Source: Lentisphaeria bacterium
GTDB lineage: Bacteria > Verrucomicrobiota > Lentisphaeria > Victivallales > Victivallaceae
Length of the DNA stretch: 50,783 nt
NCBI GenBank assembly: GCA_017466125.1
Contig: JAFTUS010000080.1
Span: 1-50,783, forward strand
Direction: 5' to 3'
Shown piece after piece: positions 1-8,214 of this stretch; within the stretch, counting starts at the first letter, position 1; every line of letters starts with the position of its first letter. The position numbers and the translations under genes were made by a program. Below the pieces are notes generated by a model. It saw only the letters and a list, made by a program, of their open reading frames with translations, made no database searches and was not told the origin of the DNA.

Positions 1-1
1 G

Positions 2-73
2 TTTTTATTTGAAGATGCCGATAAGCAAACCTATCTTGAAAAACATATCCGCAAACGGAGCATTGATATCTAA
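2..73 (+). CDS. C-terminal end of an unidentified protein (5' end outside window)
   Basis: An open frame runs from the window edge to a TAA at 71-73 and encodes about 23 residues ending in RKRSIDI. It is charged (Glu, Asp, Lys, Arg rich), as cytosolic protein tails often are. Its stop codon lies inside the first copy of the 42-bp repeat at 70-111, so the next gene's control region starts right at the end of this gene. Too little is visible to name a family. It could also be a chance open frame, since no start is in view. Confidence 0.4.
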   Translation, partial: FLFEDADKQTYLEKHIRKRSIDI

Positions 74-111
74 TAGAGAAAATCAGCAAAACTTGCAAAA
101 ATCTCTAATAG
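70..111 (+). repeat. 42-bp direct repeat, copy 1 (upstream of the ATPase promoter)
   Basis: This copy matches 144-185 at 40 of 42 positions. Each copy starts and ends with CTAATAG, carries the near-inverted pair CTAATAGAGA / TCTCTAATAG at its ends, and has the small palindrome GCAA-AAC-TTGC in the middle. Copy 1 ends 5 bp before the -35 hexamer at 117-122. Binding of a dimeric regulator is inferred from symmetry and position, not shown. Confidence 0.75.
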
Positions 112-116
112 AATGC

Positions 117-145
117 TTGACAAATAGCGTTCAATGGTGTATTCT
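117..145 (+). promoter_or_regulatory. Sigma-70-type promoter of the DUF4143 ATPase gene
   Basis: A perfect -35 hexamer TTGACA (117-122) is followed, after exactly 17 bp, by TATTCT (140-145). Transcription would start near 152, inside repeat copy 2, which begins at 144 on the -10 element. The promoter is therefore flanked on one side and overlapped on the other by the same 42-bp motif, which fits repression. Confidence 0.6.
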
Positions 146-185
146 AATAGAGAAAACAAGCAAAACTTGCAAAAATCTCTAATAG
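144..185 (+). repeat. 42-bp direct repeat, copy 2 (over the -10, start site and leader)
   Basis: This is the second copy of the repeat at 70-111, starting 74 bp after the first. It overlaps the last two bases of the -10 element, covers the predicted start site, and its final TAG runs into the AGGAG ribosome-binding site (184-188). The copy would be present in the mRNA leader, where the near-inverted ends could also fold. The 74-bp spacing is about seven helical turns, so both copies would lie on nearly the same DNA face. Confidence 0.75.
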
Positions 186-196
186 GAGCGGTGTTT

Positions 197-1447
197 ATGG
201 AAATACAACGGCAATTTTACCTTGATGAACTGCTCCGCAAGCAGGGTAACGGTTTTGTCAAAATCATTACCGGGCTGCGGCGGTGCGGAAAATCTTACCT
301 TTTGCGTACCATTTTCAAAAATCATCTGCTCGCCAATGGCATTGCTCCGGAAGAGATCGTGGAAATGGCGTTTGATGAACGCGACAACAAAAAGTTCCGC
401 GATCCCGATGTTTTTTATAAATTTGCCAAAGAGAGGCTCGCCCAACAGCCGAAAACTATTTTTCTGCTTGATGAGATCCAGCTGCTTGGTGACTTCGAGT
501 CCGTCCTCAACGGTTTGCTTGGAAAGAATGCCGAAATTTACGCTACCGGCAGCAATGCGAAATTCCTTTCCAAAGACATCATAACCGAGTTCCGGGGGCG
601 CGGTGATGAGATCCACATGACTCCGCTGACTTTTGCCGAGTATTTTTCCATTTTCAACGATGATAAAATCAGCCGGTTTCAGGAATATATGCTCTACGGC
701 GGTCTGCCATTGGTGGCATTGGCAGTTTCTCCGGAAGATAAAATCGCCATTCTCAATGCCCTTTATACCGAAACTTATCTGCGGGATATTGTGGGCAGAA
801 ACAAGATCCGAAAAGTTGCGGAACTGGAAAAGTTGCTGGACATCCTTGCTTCAACCATCGGCAGTCTGGTCAATCCGGAAAAATTACGCAAAACTTTTCA
901 CAGTGTCAAGAATTCCAAAATAAACGCTTCCACTCTTACCAAGTATATTGCGTATCTGGAAGATGCCTATTTGCTTGAAGCTGCCCGGCGTTATGACATC
1001 AGGGGTAAAGCATATATCGAAACTCCGCAGAAATATTATTATTCTGATTTGGGGTTACGCAATGCCCGGTTGAATTTCCGTCAGCTGGAAGAAACTCACA
1101 GTATGGAAAACATCATCTACAACGAGCTTCGCCACCGCAAATTCAATGTGGATATCGGTCAAGTTACCGTTAATGAAAAGAACACTGCCGGAACTTACAG
1201 CCGCAAACAGCTTGAAGTTGATTTTGTTGCCAATAAAGGTTCAAAACGCTACTACATCCAATCTGCCTATATGATTCCGGATGCGGAAAAACGCCAACAG
1301 GAGATCCGGTCACTTTTGAAGATCGACGATTCTTTCAAAAAGATCGTTATCACCTCCCACGCTCCGGCTCCGCTGTATGACGACAACGGCATATTGACCA
1401 TGAGCATTTACGATTTTCTGCTGAATCCGGACAGTCTGGAGTTGTGA
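197..1447 (+). CDS. AAA-type ATPase with DUF4143-like C-terminal domain
   Basis: A 416-residue protein of the widespread 'AAA_14 plus DUF4143' ATPase family, whose cellular role is poorly defined. The Walker A site is G-LRRCGKS at residues 26-33 and the Walker B is FLLDEIQ around residues 89-95 (D92, E93). The C-terminal third, from about residue 270, has the YYYSDLGLRNA and basic/hydrophobic pattern of DUF4143. The protein is soluble with no signal peptide. The ATG at 197 was chosen over the in-frame one at 134 because AGGAG (184-188) sits 8 bp upstream and because 134 would precede the predicted start of transcription. The gene stands alone under its own promoter bracketed by 42-bp repeats. 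Such ATPases often occur as isolated, laterally moving genes; that is family knowledge, not visible here. Confidence 0.85.
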   Translation: MEIQRQFYLDELLRKQGNGFVKIITGLRRCGKSYLLRTIFKNHLLANGIAPEEIVEMAFDERDNKKFRDPDVFYKFAKERLAQQPKTIFLLDEIQLLGDFESVLNGLLGKNAEIYATGSNAKFLSKDIITEFRGRGDEIHMTPLTFAEYFSIFNDDKISRFQEYMLYGGLPLVALAVSPEDKIAILNALYTETYLRDIVGRNKIRKVAELEKLLDILASTIGSLVNPEKLRKTFHSVKNSKINASTLTKYIAYLEDAYLLEAARRYDIRGKAYIETPQKYYYSDLGLRNARLNFRQLEETHSMENIIYNELRHRKFNVDIGQVTVNEKNTAGTYSRKQLEVDFVANKGSKRYYIQSAYMIPDAEKRQQEIRSLLKIDDSFKKIVITSHAPAPLYDDNGILTMSIYDFLLNPDSLEL

Positions 1448-1733
1448 TGCAAGCAAAAATAAAACAGCTTTTTTCAATGTTATTTCTTGCTCTGGCAGTG
1501 AGTGTGACTGCGTGGTTTTGCAGCCGAACAATTCTTTGGGCGGCGTGGAGCGGCTTTTGTTTTATCCGCGTTTTTGTCGGACCCGTCAGACTTGTCTGAC
1601 AGGTCCGACGCCAAACACGCATGGGTTGATGAAGTTGAGAGAATGTCCCGGAAGCATCATTACACCATCACCACTGATAATATAACTGGTGATGGAGTAA
1701 ATTTCAAATTGGGAAACTGTCGGTTTGAAAAAA
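1448..1733. other. Gene-poor spacer downstream of the ATPase gene
   Basis: No convincing gene lies here. A 50-codon frame starts at the ATG overlapping the ATPase stop (1447) and ends at 1599 inside a hairpin. Its first 25 residues are hydrophobic like a signal peptide (MLFLALAVSVTAWFC), so a small secreted peptide or decayed gene is possible, but the rest looks random. Another frame (1574-1759) merely reads through the 9-bp-period repeat. The stretch is probably the debris of a longer gene or mobile element. Confidence 0.4.
1576..1611. repeat. Four 9-bp units GTCNGACNN forming a near-perfect hairpin
   Basis: The sequence reads as four consecutive 9-mers: GTCGGACCC, GTCAGACTT, GTCTGACAG, GTCCGACGC. 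Positions 1576-1591 and 1594-1609 form a 16-bp stem with one mismatch and a TT loop. No T-run follows on the plus strand, so it is not a classical terminator. The 9-bp periodicity matches the tandem arrays at 16102-16135 and 16248-16301, although the unit differs. Confidence 0.7.
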
Positions 1734-2012
1734 TTGGCTGTGTACTAAACATAGACTGATAAAAAAATCCGCGCGCAGCGCGCACCCCGCCCCGGGTCGT
1801 ACCCGGACGTGATCCAGCGGCGGAACGCTGGTCGCCGCCTTAAAATGGCGGCGAAAGTACAAGCGCAGCGTTGATATTGCCTCACATGAGGCAATACTAC
1901 TCGCCGGGAGCGATGCCTCGAAAAAAGAGCGTAGCGTATTTTATCGGGGCGTTGAGCGGACGAAGCATTCCGAGCCCCTGTAAAAATCAGTCAACCTTTC
2001 GTACACAGCCAA
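1734..2012 (+). repeat. Structured repeat element, complete copy (copy A), with inverted-repeat ends
   Basis: Positions 1746-1886 match 50643-50783 at 138 of 141 positions in the same orientation. The shared part is GC-rich and folds as a row of short hairpins: 1771-1783 (GCGCG/CGCGC), 1792-1806 (CCGGGT/ACCCGG), 1814-1831 (CCAGCG/CGCTGG), 1833-1853 (CGCCGCC/GGCGGCG) and 1876-1895 (ATTGCCTCA/TGAGGCAAT). A GGGGC/GCCCC pair closes 1946-1978. The outer ends 1734-1760 and 1986-2012 are inverted repeats matching at 23 of 27 positions, including TTGGCTGTGTAC/GTACACAGCCAA. It carries no plausible gene. It could be a non-autonomous mobile element (MITE or REP-like) or a structured RNA; the two ideas are not exclusive. 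Confidence 0.75.
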
Positions 2013-2053
2013 AAAATTTTAATGAGCAGGTCGGATGCCGGACTTCCGTAGGT

Positions 2054-3229
2054 TCAGGCAAAATTGCGGAACGATTTGATCCGGTGCAGGGTGATCAGAT
2101 TGGTGTCGTGCGGATTTTTTCCGTTTTCGTCCCCGGAACGGCTTGCGACCAGCAGATCTTCTCCGTCGATCAGCAAAGAGGCGTAATGGCGGGAGGCCGT
2201 GAGGCAGTCCCCCGCTGCGACCATGCCCGCTGAACACCAGTCGAAAAGGTCACGGGAATAGAAAAGTTCCAACTGCCGCCGTTCCATGCCGACTCCGGGA
2301 TAACGCTTCGGATTTTTAAGGAAATTGGAACTCTCGTTGCGGGAGGCGATCAGCCAGTAAAGGCGCGATACTTCATCGTAAACAATGTGGAACTTCATAC
2401 AGCCGCCGGGGAAAGGAATGTAGAGCAGCGGGAAATCGTTCATCTTCAGAAGTTCCAGTTTCAGCGAACCGTCATCTGCCTCTGTCCCCTTGAGGACTGC
2501 CGCAATGTTGCCGTTGTCAACATCAACGGCGCAACGGCTGAAAAGCAGCACCGTCCTGTCCTGCGGATCGTAAAAACGGTGGTCGGGATCGTAAATGCGC
2601 ACCACATTGGATTCCAGCCAGACTCCCGGAGTGAAGCAGAAGAGATTTTTTTCGTGCGGAATATCCTCTTTGAATTTCATGCAGTTGGAAAAGGTCCAGG
2701 AGGCCCGTTTCGTGAGATCCGCCGTGAGGTCGGCACTCATCAGAACCGGGTCGCCGCCCGCCCAGCCTTTGTCTCTCAGCGGGGCGTGTTCCATGGTCAG
2801 ATAGATCCTGCCGCGTCTGAAATCCATGGAGCAGGGGGCCTGATGCCAGAAATATTCATCGTCCAGCACGGCGGGTTCGCTCCAGCTTTCGCCGTTGTCG
2901 GTACTTTGAGAAATCAGCAGTCTGCCGCTGTGACCGATCAGCCAGAGGGAGTCGCCGCCTTTGAATACGCGGGCGTGGAGCATCGGAAGTCTGGCCGTTT
3001 CGCGCCAGTTTTCTCCGCGGTCATCGGAAACAAAGATCCGGCACTGGTTGCCGTTGAAATCTCCGCTGTCGCTTTTGGGGCCGGAAACGGCAGAAAGTCC
3101 CGGCCCGGAAATATCAAAACTCAAAATAAGCCTGTTGTCAAACCCTTCTGCCAGAAACGGAGAATAACAGTAGAGGTTCTGCGGGTCAGGTGACTTCCAC
3201 AGAATTTTTTCAGAAGCAATAAAATTCAT
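2054..3229 (-). CDS. Sialidase-like BNR-repeat protein (cytosolic)
   Basis: A 391-residue protein with the Asp-box signature (S-x-D-x-G-x-x-W) of six-bladed propeller sialidases: SDDRGENW at residues 68-75 and STDNGESW at 109-116, with weaker copies after. No signal peptide is present, so it would act in the cytoplasm or be exported by an unknown route. The family includes exo-alpha-sialidases (GH33), but many Asp-box proteins act on other substrates. The Arg triad of true sialidases was not located with certainty, so the substrate remains open. The ATG at 3229 has GAAAGGG about 9 bp upstream and a good promoter at 3259-3287. The gene is the last of the minus-strand run and stands apart from the second sialidase-like gene at 20138. 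Confidence 0.75.
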   Translation of the reverse strand: MNFIASEKILWKSPDPQNLYCYSPFLAEGFDNRLILSFDISGPGLSAVSGPKSDSGDFNGNQCRIFVSDDRGENWRETARLPMLHARVFKGGDSLWLIGHSGRLLISQSTDNGESWSEPAVLDDEYFWHQAPCSMDFRRGRIYLTMEHAPLRDKGWAGGDPVLMSADLTADLTKRASWTFSNCMKFKEDIPHEKNLFCFTPGVWLESNVVRIYDPDHRFYDPQDRTVLLFSRCAVDVDNGNIAAVLKGTEADDGSLKLELLKMNDFPLLYIPFPGGCMKFHIVYDEVSRLYWLIASRNESSNFLKNPKRYPGVGMERRQLELFYSRDLFDWCSAGMVAAGDCLTASRHYASLLIDGEDLLVASRSGDENGKNPHDTNLITLHRIKSFRNFA

Positions 3230-3258
3230 AAAACAGTACCCTTTCTTGTGTATTTGAA

Positions 3259-3287
3259 AATATACTTTCGGATATTGAGCTTTGCAA
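3259..3287 (-). promoter_or_regulatory. Promoter of the sialidase-like gene
   Basis: On the minus strand TTGCAA (3282-3287) and TATATT (3259-3264) are separated by 17 bp. Transcription would begin near 3252, giving a leader of about 23 nt before the ATG at 3229. This makes the gene independent of pflA upstream. Confidence 0.55.
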
Positions 3288-3354
3288 ACATTGAATGCGT
3301 AAAATTTTCTGACAAATCATAAAAAAACAAGACAAGCGCGGGGCGTTTATCCGT

Positions 3355-4083
3355 CTAACGATCCTGATTTTTTCTGAATGAGTCAAAAATCTGCTGTGCT
3401 TTTTCCACTTCAGCGGCGGTCGGTTCGGGCGTTTCTGCGAGCGGGTCGGGAATATTCAGTTTTTCCCATTTGAAAGATGCCATTTTGTGGAAGGGCAGCA
3501 GATCGATCCTCTGGATGCACTTGTACGGACGGAGAAAATCGGCGAGGGCTTGCAATTTTTTCTCATCCAGCGTCCAGCCCGGAACGAGAACGTGCCGTAT
3601 CCAGACCGGTTTGCCCGTTTTTTCGCAGTATTCCAGCGTTGCGAGTTCATTGGTATTGTCCATTCCCGTCAACTCTCTGCACTCTGTTCTGTCGAGGGCT
3701 TTGATGTCAAGCAGAAGCAGATCCGCCGCATCAATGACCGGACGGCTCTGCTCCAACGGCAGAGACCCCGCTGTATCCAGTGCCGTATGAAACCCCCGTT
3801 CCCGGCAAGCGTTCAAAAGAGCTTGCGCAAAACGGGGCTGCATCAGGGGTTCTCCGCCGGAGAGGGTCACGCCGCCGGTGCGGAGAAAATTACGGCAGGA
3901 GTCCACTTGTGCAACGATCTCACGGACCGTGATTTCCCGTCCTCCCCCGACACTCCAGGTGTCGGGATTGTGACAATATTTGCACCGTAGCGGACACCCC
4001 TGAAAAAAGATGACGAAACGGATCCCGGGACCGTCAAGGGTCCCGAAACTTTCAAAGGAGTGGATCCGTCCCCGCGTTTCCAT
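3355..4083 (-). CDS. pflA: Pyruvate formate-lyase activating enzyme (radical SAM)
   Basis: This 242-residue enzyme reduces S-adenosylmethionine to form a glycyl radical on pyruvate formate-lyase. The radical-SAM cluster motif C-x3-C-x2-C is at C30, C34 and C37 (GCPLRCKYCHNP), followed by the TLSGGEPLMQ SAM-binding stretch near residue 75. The length is typical of PflA (about 245). Its ATG overlaps the TGA of pflB (TGATG), which implies translational coupling, so activase and substrate are made together. It is cytosolic and oxygen sensitive, and with pflB it marks a strictly anaerobic or facultative fermentative life. Confidence 0.95.
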   Translation of the reverse strand: METRGRIHSFESFGTLDGPGIRFVIFFQGCPLRCKYCHNPDTWSVGGGREITVREIVAQVDSCRNFLRTGGVTLSGGEPLMQPRFAQALLNACRERGFHTALDTAGSLPLEQSRPVIDAADLLLLDIKALDRTECRELTGMDNTNELATLEYCEKTGKPVWIRHVLVPGWTLDEKKLQALADFLRPYKCIQRIDLLPFHKMASFKWEKLNIPDPLAETPEPTAAEVEKAQQIFDSFRKNQDR

Positions 4084-6305
4084 CAGAACTTCTTATGGAA
4101 GGTGCGGTTCACCACATCCATCTGCTGTTCACGGGTCAGTTTGATGAAGTTCACCGCATAACCGGAAACACGGATGGTCAACTGCGGATATTTTTCGGGA
4201 TGTTCCATGGCATCCAGCAATGTTTCGCGCACCAGTACGTTCACGTTGAGGTGATGACCGTTGTCGAGGAAATATCCGTCCAGCAGAGCAACCAGATTAC
4301 TGACCTTTTCGCCGTCATTCTTACCCAGCGTATCGGGGATGATGCTGAACGTGTAACTGATGCCGTCTTCCGCATAATCGTAGGGAAGTTTGGAAACCGA
4401 TTTGAGCGATGCCACAGCCCCATTGACATCTCTGCCGTGCATGGGGTTTGCTCCGGGAGCAAACGGCATTCCGGCTTTGCGGCCGTCGGGCGTGGAGGTC
4501 GTTTTCTTGCCGTACATGACATTGGAGGTGATCGTCAGAATGGACATCGTCGGCTTGGACTTGCGGTAGGCGTAATGGCTGGCAAGTTTCTTCTCGAAAC
4601 TCTTGACGATCTCCACGGCGATCTGATCGACCCGGTCATCGTTGTTGCCGAATTTCGGGAAATCGCCTTCGGTGATGAAATCCACCGCCAGACCGACTTC
4701 ATTGAGAACCGGACGTACTTTGGCATACTTGATCGCAGAAAGCGAGTCCGCCAGCACTGAAAGTCCGGCGATACCGCCAGCCATGGTGCGGACGATGTGT
4801 TCGTCGTGCAGAGCCATTTCGATGCGTTCATAGCAATATTTGTCGTGCATGTAGTGGATGATGTTGAGCGTGTCGATATAGAGTTTCGACAGCCAGTCCG
4901 TGACTTCGTCGAAGTTGCGCATGACCTCATCGTAATTGAGGTATTCGCCCTCCTGCGCCAGAATACGGATGGCGGGGCCGACCTGTTCATTATTGCACTT
5001 CACATCCTGCCCGCCGTTGATGGCGTAGAGCAGGGCTTTGGCAAGGTTGCAGCGGGCACCGAAGAACTGCATCTGTTTGCCGATGCGCATGGCAGAGACA
5101 CAGCAGGCAATGCCGTAATCGTCGCCGAATTTGACCCGCATGAGGTTATCGTTTTCGTACTGGATCGACGAAGTCTTCACCGAAATCATGGCACAGAACT
5201 TTTTGAAGTTTTCGGGCAAATTCGGACTCCACAGCACCGTCAGGTTCGGTTCGGGAGCGGGCCCGAGGTTGACCAGCGTATGCAGAAAACGGTAACTCAT
5301 CTTTGTGACCATGTGACGGCCGTCAACGCTCATGCCGCCGATGGATTCCGTGACCCAGGTGGGGTCGCCGCTGAACAATTCATCGTAAGCGGGGGTGCGC
5401 AAAAAGCGCACGATACGCAGTTTCATGATGAAGTGATCGACGAACTCCTGAATTTCACTTTCCGTATATTTTCCGGAGGCAAGATCCCGTTCGGCGTAGC
5501 AGTCGAGGAAGGTGGAAACACGCCCGATGGACATGGCGGCACCGTTCTGCTCTTTCACTGCGGCAAGGTAGGCAAAATAGAGCCACTGGATCGCCTCTTT
5601 GGTGTCTTCTGCGGGACGGGAGATGTCGAACCCGTATTTTGCCGCCATCTCTTTGAGTTCGGCAAGAGCCTTGATCTGCTCGGAGACCTCTTCCCGGCGG
5701 CGGATATGATCGGAATCCATCACGTCGATGATCATATCACGTTTGGCGGCTTTCTTCTGCTCGATCAGGTAGTCCACACCATAGAGAGCGACGCGGCGGT
5801 AGTCGCCGATGATACGGCCGCGCCCGTAGGCGTCGGGCAGCCCGGTCATGATCCCGGCGTGACGTGCTTTTTTCATTTCGTCGGTATAGCAGTCAAAAAC
5901 GCCGTCATTGTGGGTTTTGCGGTACTTGAACACATGTTCCACCGTGGGGTCCATGGTTTTTCCGTAGGCTTCCAGTTCGGTATAGATCAGACGGATGCCG
6001 CCGAAAGGCATGATCGCGCGTTTCAGCGGTTCATCGGTCTGCAAACCGACGATCGTTTCCAGATCCTTATCGATGTATCCCGCCTCATGGGAGGTGATCG
6101 TGGAGATCGTTTTTTCATCGATGTCGTACACGCCCTTGCGTTCACGCTCCAATTTCATGCGTTCGCAAAGCATCTGCCACAGTTTTACCGTACTTTCTGC
6201 GGGAGATGCAAGGAAACTTTCATCTCCGTCGTACGGAGTGTAATTTTTCTGAATGAAATCCCGGGTGTTGATTTCGAGATTCCATATACCTTTGTTGAAT
6301 TCCAT
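4083..6305 (-). CDS. pflB: Formate C-acetyltransferase (pyruvate formate-lyase)
   Basis: This enzyme cleaves pyruvate with CoA to acetyl-CoA and formate by a glycyl-radical mechanism. Counting from the ATG at 6305 (740 residues), the catalytic Cys pair is C401-C402 (ACCVSAM) and the radical glycine is G715 in RVSGYAVNF, both fully canonical. A TTG start at 6323 is possible, but AGGAAG lies 6 bp before the ATG at 6305, which decides the start. The gene is first in a two-gene operon with pflA and has its own promoter at 6427-6455. An inverted repeat at 6398-6417 lies just at the predicted start of transcription. No formate channel gene (focA) is adjacent. Confidence 0.97.
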   Translation of the reverse strand: MEFNKGIWNLEINTRDFIQKNYTPYDGDESFLASPAESTVKLWQMLCERMKLERERKGVYDIDEKTISTITSHEAGYIDKDLETIVGLQTDEPLKRAIMPFGGIRLIYTELEAYGKTMDPTVEHVFKYRKTHNDGVFDCYTDEMKKARHAGIMTGLPDAYGRGRIIGDYRRVALYGVDYLIEQKKAAKRDMIIDVMDSDHIRRREEVSEQIKALAELKEMAAKYGFDISRPAEDTKEAIQWLYFAYLAAVKEQNGAAMSIGRVSTFLDCYAERDLASGKYTESEIQEFVDHFIMKLRIVRFLRTPAYDELFSGDPTWVTESIGGMSVDGRHMVTKMSYRFLHTLVNLGPAPEPNLTVLWSPNLPENFKKFCAMISVKTSSIQYENDNLMRVKFGDDYGIACCVSAMRIGKQMQFFGARCNLAKALLYAINGGQDVKCNNEQVGPAIRILAQEGEYLNYDEVMRNFDEVTDWLSKLYIDTLNIIHYMHDKYCYERIEMALHDEHIVRTMAGGIAGLSVLADSLSAIKYAKVRPVLNEVGLAVDFITEGDFPKFGNNDDRVDQIAVEIVKSFEKKLASHYAYRKSKPTMSILTITSNVMYGKKTTSTPDGRKAGMPFAPGANPMHGRDVNGAVASLKSVSKLPYDYAEDGISYTFSIIPDTLGKNDGEKVSNLVALLDGYFLDNGHHLNVNVLVRETLLDAMEHPEKYPQLTIRVSGYAVNFIKLTREQQMDVVNRTFHKKF

Positions 6306-6397
6306 TTTCTTCTTCCTTCGCAATCCAATCTAAGTTATTCAACTGACGACTATTAGAACACTGCCGGCTGTTGCGGCAAGTGATTATTTTTTCAAAA

Positions 6398-6417
6398 AAC
6401 CACAATATCTTGTGATT
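6398..6417. promoter_or_regulatory. Operator-like inverted repeat at the pflB transcription start
   Basis: The plus strand reads AACCACAA-TATC-TTGTGATT, an 8+8 inverted repeat with one mismatch. It begins about 3 bp downstream of the predicted start site of pflB, where a repressor would block initiation. The half-site TTGTG resembles those of Rex, but the halves point the other way round, so it is not a standard Rex, FNR or CRP box. Between it and the ATG lies a small TGCCG/CGGCA hairpin (6362-6378). The rest of the 355-bp gap 6306-6660 holds only the promoter and the lysS terminator. Confidence 0.45.
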
Positions 6418-6426
6418 ACACTCTTT

Positions 6427-6455
6427 AATATACACTCTATATTGTCATTATTCAA
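6427..6455 (-). promoter_or_regulatory. Promoter of pflB-pflA
   Basis: On the minus strand TTGAAT (6450-6455) and TATATT (6427-6432) are 17 bp apart in an AT-rich setting. Transcription would start near 6420, giving a leader of about 115 nt. A TTGACT overlapping the -35 region is an alternative, but its spacing to a -10 is poor. Confidence 0.5.
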
Positions 6456-6603
6456 GTCAAAAAAGAGGAAGAATATAAAAAATAATCAAGAATTATTCCT
6501 GATTTTACAACTTCCAGGTATAGCGGATATCAGATATTTTCTTTTCTGTGCCATAGTACATGCAGAATGAATAACAGAAGGGAGAATATGAAAAAAACGG
6601 CAG

Positions 6604-6636
6604 AAAAAAATCCACGGCTTTTGAAACCGTGGATTT
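6604..6636 (-). terminator. Rho-independent terminator of lysS
   Basis: Positions 6608-6617 and 6627-6636 (AAATCCACGG/CCGTGGATTT) form a 10-bp stem with a 9-nt loop. On the minus strand it is followed by a run of seven T (complement of A6604-6610). It lies 25 bp after the lysS stop. Confidence 0.85.
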
Positions 6637-6660
6637 TGGCTTGCAAATCCGTTCAGGTAC

Positions 6661-8172
6661 TTACTTCTTTATGCGCATCTGCGGGAAAAGAATGACGTCA
6701 CGGATGGAGTCCGCTCCGGTGAGCAGCATCACCAGACGGTCGATGCCCATACCCATACCGCCGGTGGGCGGCATGCCGTATTCCAGCGCATTGAGGAAGT
6801 CTTCGTCCACCGCCTGTGCGGGGTCTTTTCCGGAAAGCGTCACCTGATCCATCAGACGCTGACGCTGGTCGATGGGGTCGTTGAGTTCGGTGTATCCGGG
6901 GGAGATCTCCTGTCCGTTGATTTCCAGTTCGTACACATCGACCAGAGTGGGATCATCTTCGCACTTGCGGGCGAGCGGAACCAGTTCCATAGGCAGACGG
7001 GTGACGAAAGTGGGTTCGATCAGGGTATCTTCCACCAGTTTTTCATAGATTTCGTGGGTCAGTTCCAGATCGGTCCAGTCCGCCATGACGGGTGCGCCGA
7101 GTTCTTTGGCGCGTTTGAACTTCTCTTCGCGGGAGAGGTCGAACCAGTCATCACCGGCAGCCTCTTTGACCAGATCCTTATAAGCGGCGCGCCGCCAGGG
7201 TTTGCCGAGGTCGATATCGCGGCCGCCGACATGGATGACCATGGAGCCGTTGATCTTCATGGCGAGGGTTTTGATCATATCTTCGACCAGTTCCATCATG
7301 CTTTCGCAGTTGCCGTAAGCCTGATAGAGTTCGATGGCGGTGAATTCGGGATTGTGTTTGCGGTCCATGCCTTCGTTGCGGAAGTTGCGGTTGACCTCGT
7401 AAACCTTTTCAAAGCCGCCCACCAGCAGTTTTTTCAGGGAAAGTTCAGTGGCGATACGCAGATAAACATCGGTATTGAGGGCGTTGAGATGGGTCTTGAA
7501 AGGCGTTGCCGCTGCGCCGCCGGGGATGCTCTGGAGCATGGGCGTTTCCACTTCCATATATCCCTTTTCATCGAGGTAGTTGCGCAGTTCTTTGAGGATG
7601 AGCGAACGGGTCATCAGGACGCGTTTGCTCTCATCATTCATGATAAGATCGAGGTAACGCTGACGGTAACGCTGTTCCACATCGACGAGGCCGTGGAATT
7701 TTTCAGGCAGCGGGCGGAGGGATTTGGAAAGCAGCGTCAATTCACGGACACGGATGGAGAGTTCCCCCATGCGGGTCACGAAAGTCGGCCCGGAAATACC
7801 GACGATATCGCCGATGTCGATTTTCTTGAACACGGCAAACTGTTCATCGCCGATTTCGCTTTTGCCGACAAAAAGCTGGATTTTTCCGGAACTGTCTTTG
7901 ATGTCGGCGAAAATGGATTTGCCCATGCCGCGTTTGCCCATGATGCGTCCGGCGATGGTGACTTCAGGACCATATTCGCCCTCTGCTTCGGGGGCCTTGA
8001 ATTCGGCGCGGACTTCTGCGATGGGTTTCACATTGGGGAAAGCGTTGCCGTAGGGTTTGATCCCGGCGGCGGCAAAATCGTTCATTTTGGCGATGCGCAT
8101 GGCAACGAGTTGGTTCATTTCCTGCTCAGTGACTTCCGGTGCAGGCACGGCGGCATTTTGTTCTTCGCTCAT
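6661..8172 (-). CDS. lysS: Lysyl-tRNA synthetase, class II
   Basis: A 503-residue cytosolic enzyme that charges tRNA-Lys. The N-terminal half (about 60-180) is the OB-fold anticodon-binding domain, with GRIMGKRGMGKSIFADIKD typical of LysS. The catalytic core shows class II motif 2 (RNFRNEGMDRKHNPEFT) and motif 3 (GGMGMGIDRLVMLLT). The ATG at 8172 was chosen because GGAG lies about 8 bp upstream; an in-frame ATG at 8226 would precede the start of transcription. The gene is monocistronic, with a promoter at 8215-8243 and a strong terminator at 6604-6636. Confidence 0.97.
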   Translation of the reverse strand: MSEEQNAAVPAPEVTEQEMNQLVAMRIAKMNDFAAAGIKPYGNAFPNVKPIAEVRAEFKAPEAEGEYGPEVTIAGRIMGKRGMGKSIFADIKDSSGKIQLFVGKSEIGDEQFAVFKKIDIGDIVGISGPTFVTRMGELSIRVRELTLLSKSLRPLPEKFHGLVDVEQRYRQRYLDLIMNDESKRVLMTRSLILKELRNYLDEKGYMEVETPMLQSIPGGAAATPFKTHLNALNTDVYLRIATELSLKKLLVGGFEKVYEVNRNFRNEGMDRKHNPEFTAIELYQAYGNCESMMELVEDMIKTLAMKINGSMVIHVGGRDIDLGKPWRRAAYKDLVKEAAGDDWFDLSREEKFKRAKELGAPVMADWTDLELTHEIYEKLVEDTLIEPTFVTRLPMELVPLARKCEDDPTLVDVYELEINGQEISPGYTELNDPIDQRQRLMDQVTLSGKDPAQAVDEDFLNALEYGMPPTGGMGMGIDRLVMLLTGADSIRDVILFPQMRIKK

Positions 8173-8214
8173 AAAAATCTCCATGTAAAGGGATAAATAC
8201 AATAACATTTGTAT

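Noticed and set aside
134-196. Start of the first ATPase gene at 134
   Set aside because: This ATG lies between the -35 and -10 hexamers, upstream of the predicted transcription start; the ATG at 197 has a good AGGAG.
1447-1599. 50-residue hydrophobic small protein overlapping the ATPase stop
   Set aside because: Signal-like start but the end runs into a hairpin repeat and no ribosome-binding site or family is seen; kept only as a note in the spacer entry.
4797-6356. 519-codon plus-strand frame opposite pflB
   Set aside because: Antisense shadow of pflB codons; no ribosome-binding site or family features.
6398-6417. Rex-binding site before pflB
   Set aside because: Rex sites have TTGTGA and TCACAA facing inwards; here the halves face the other way.
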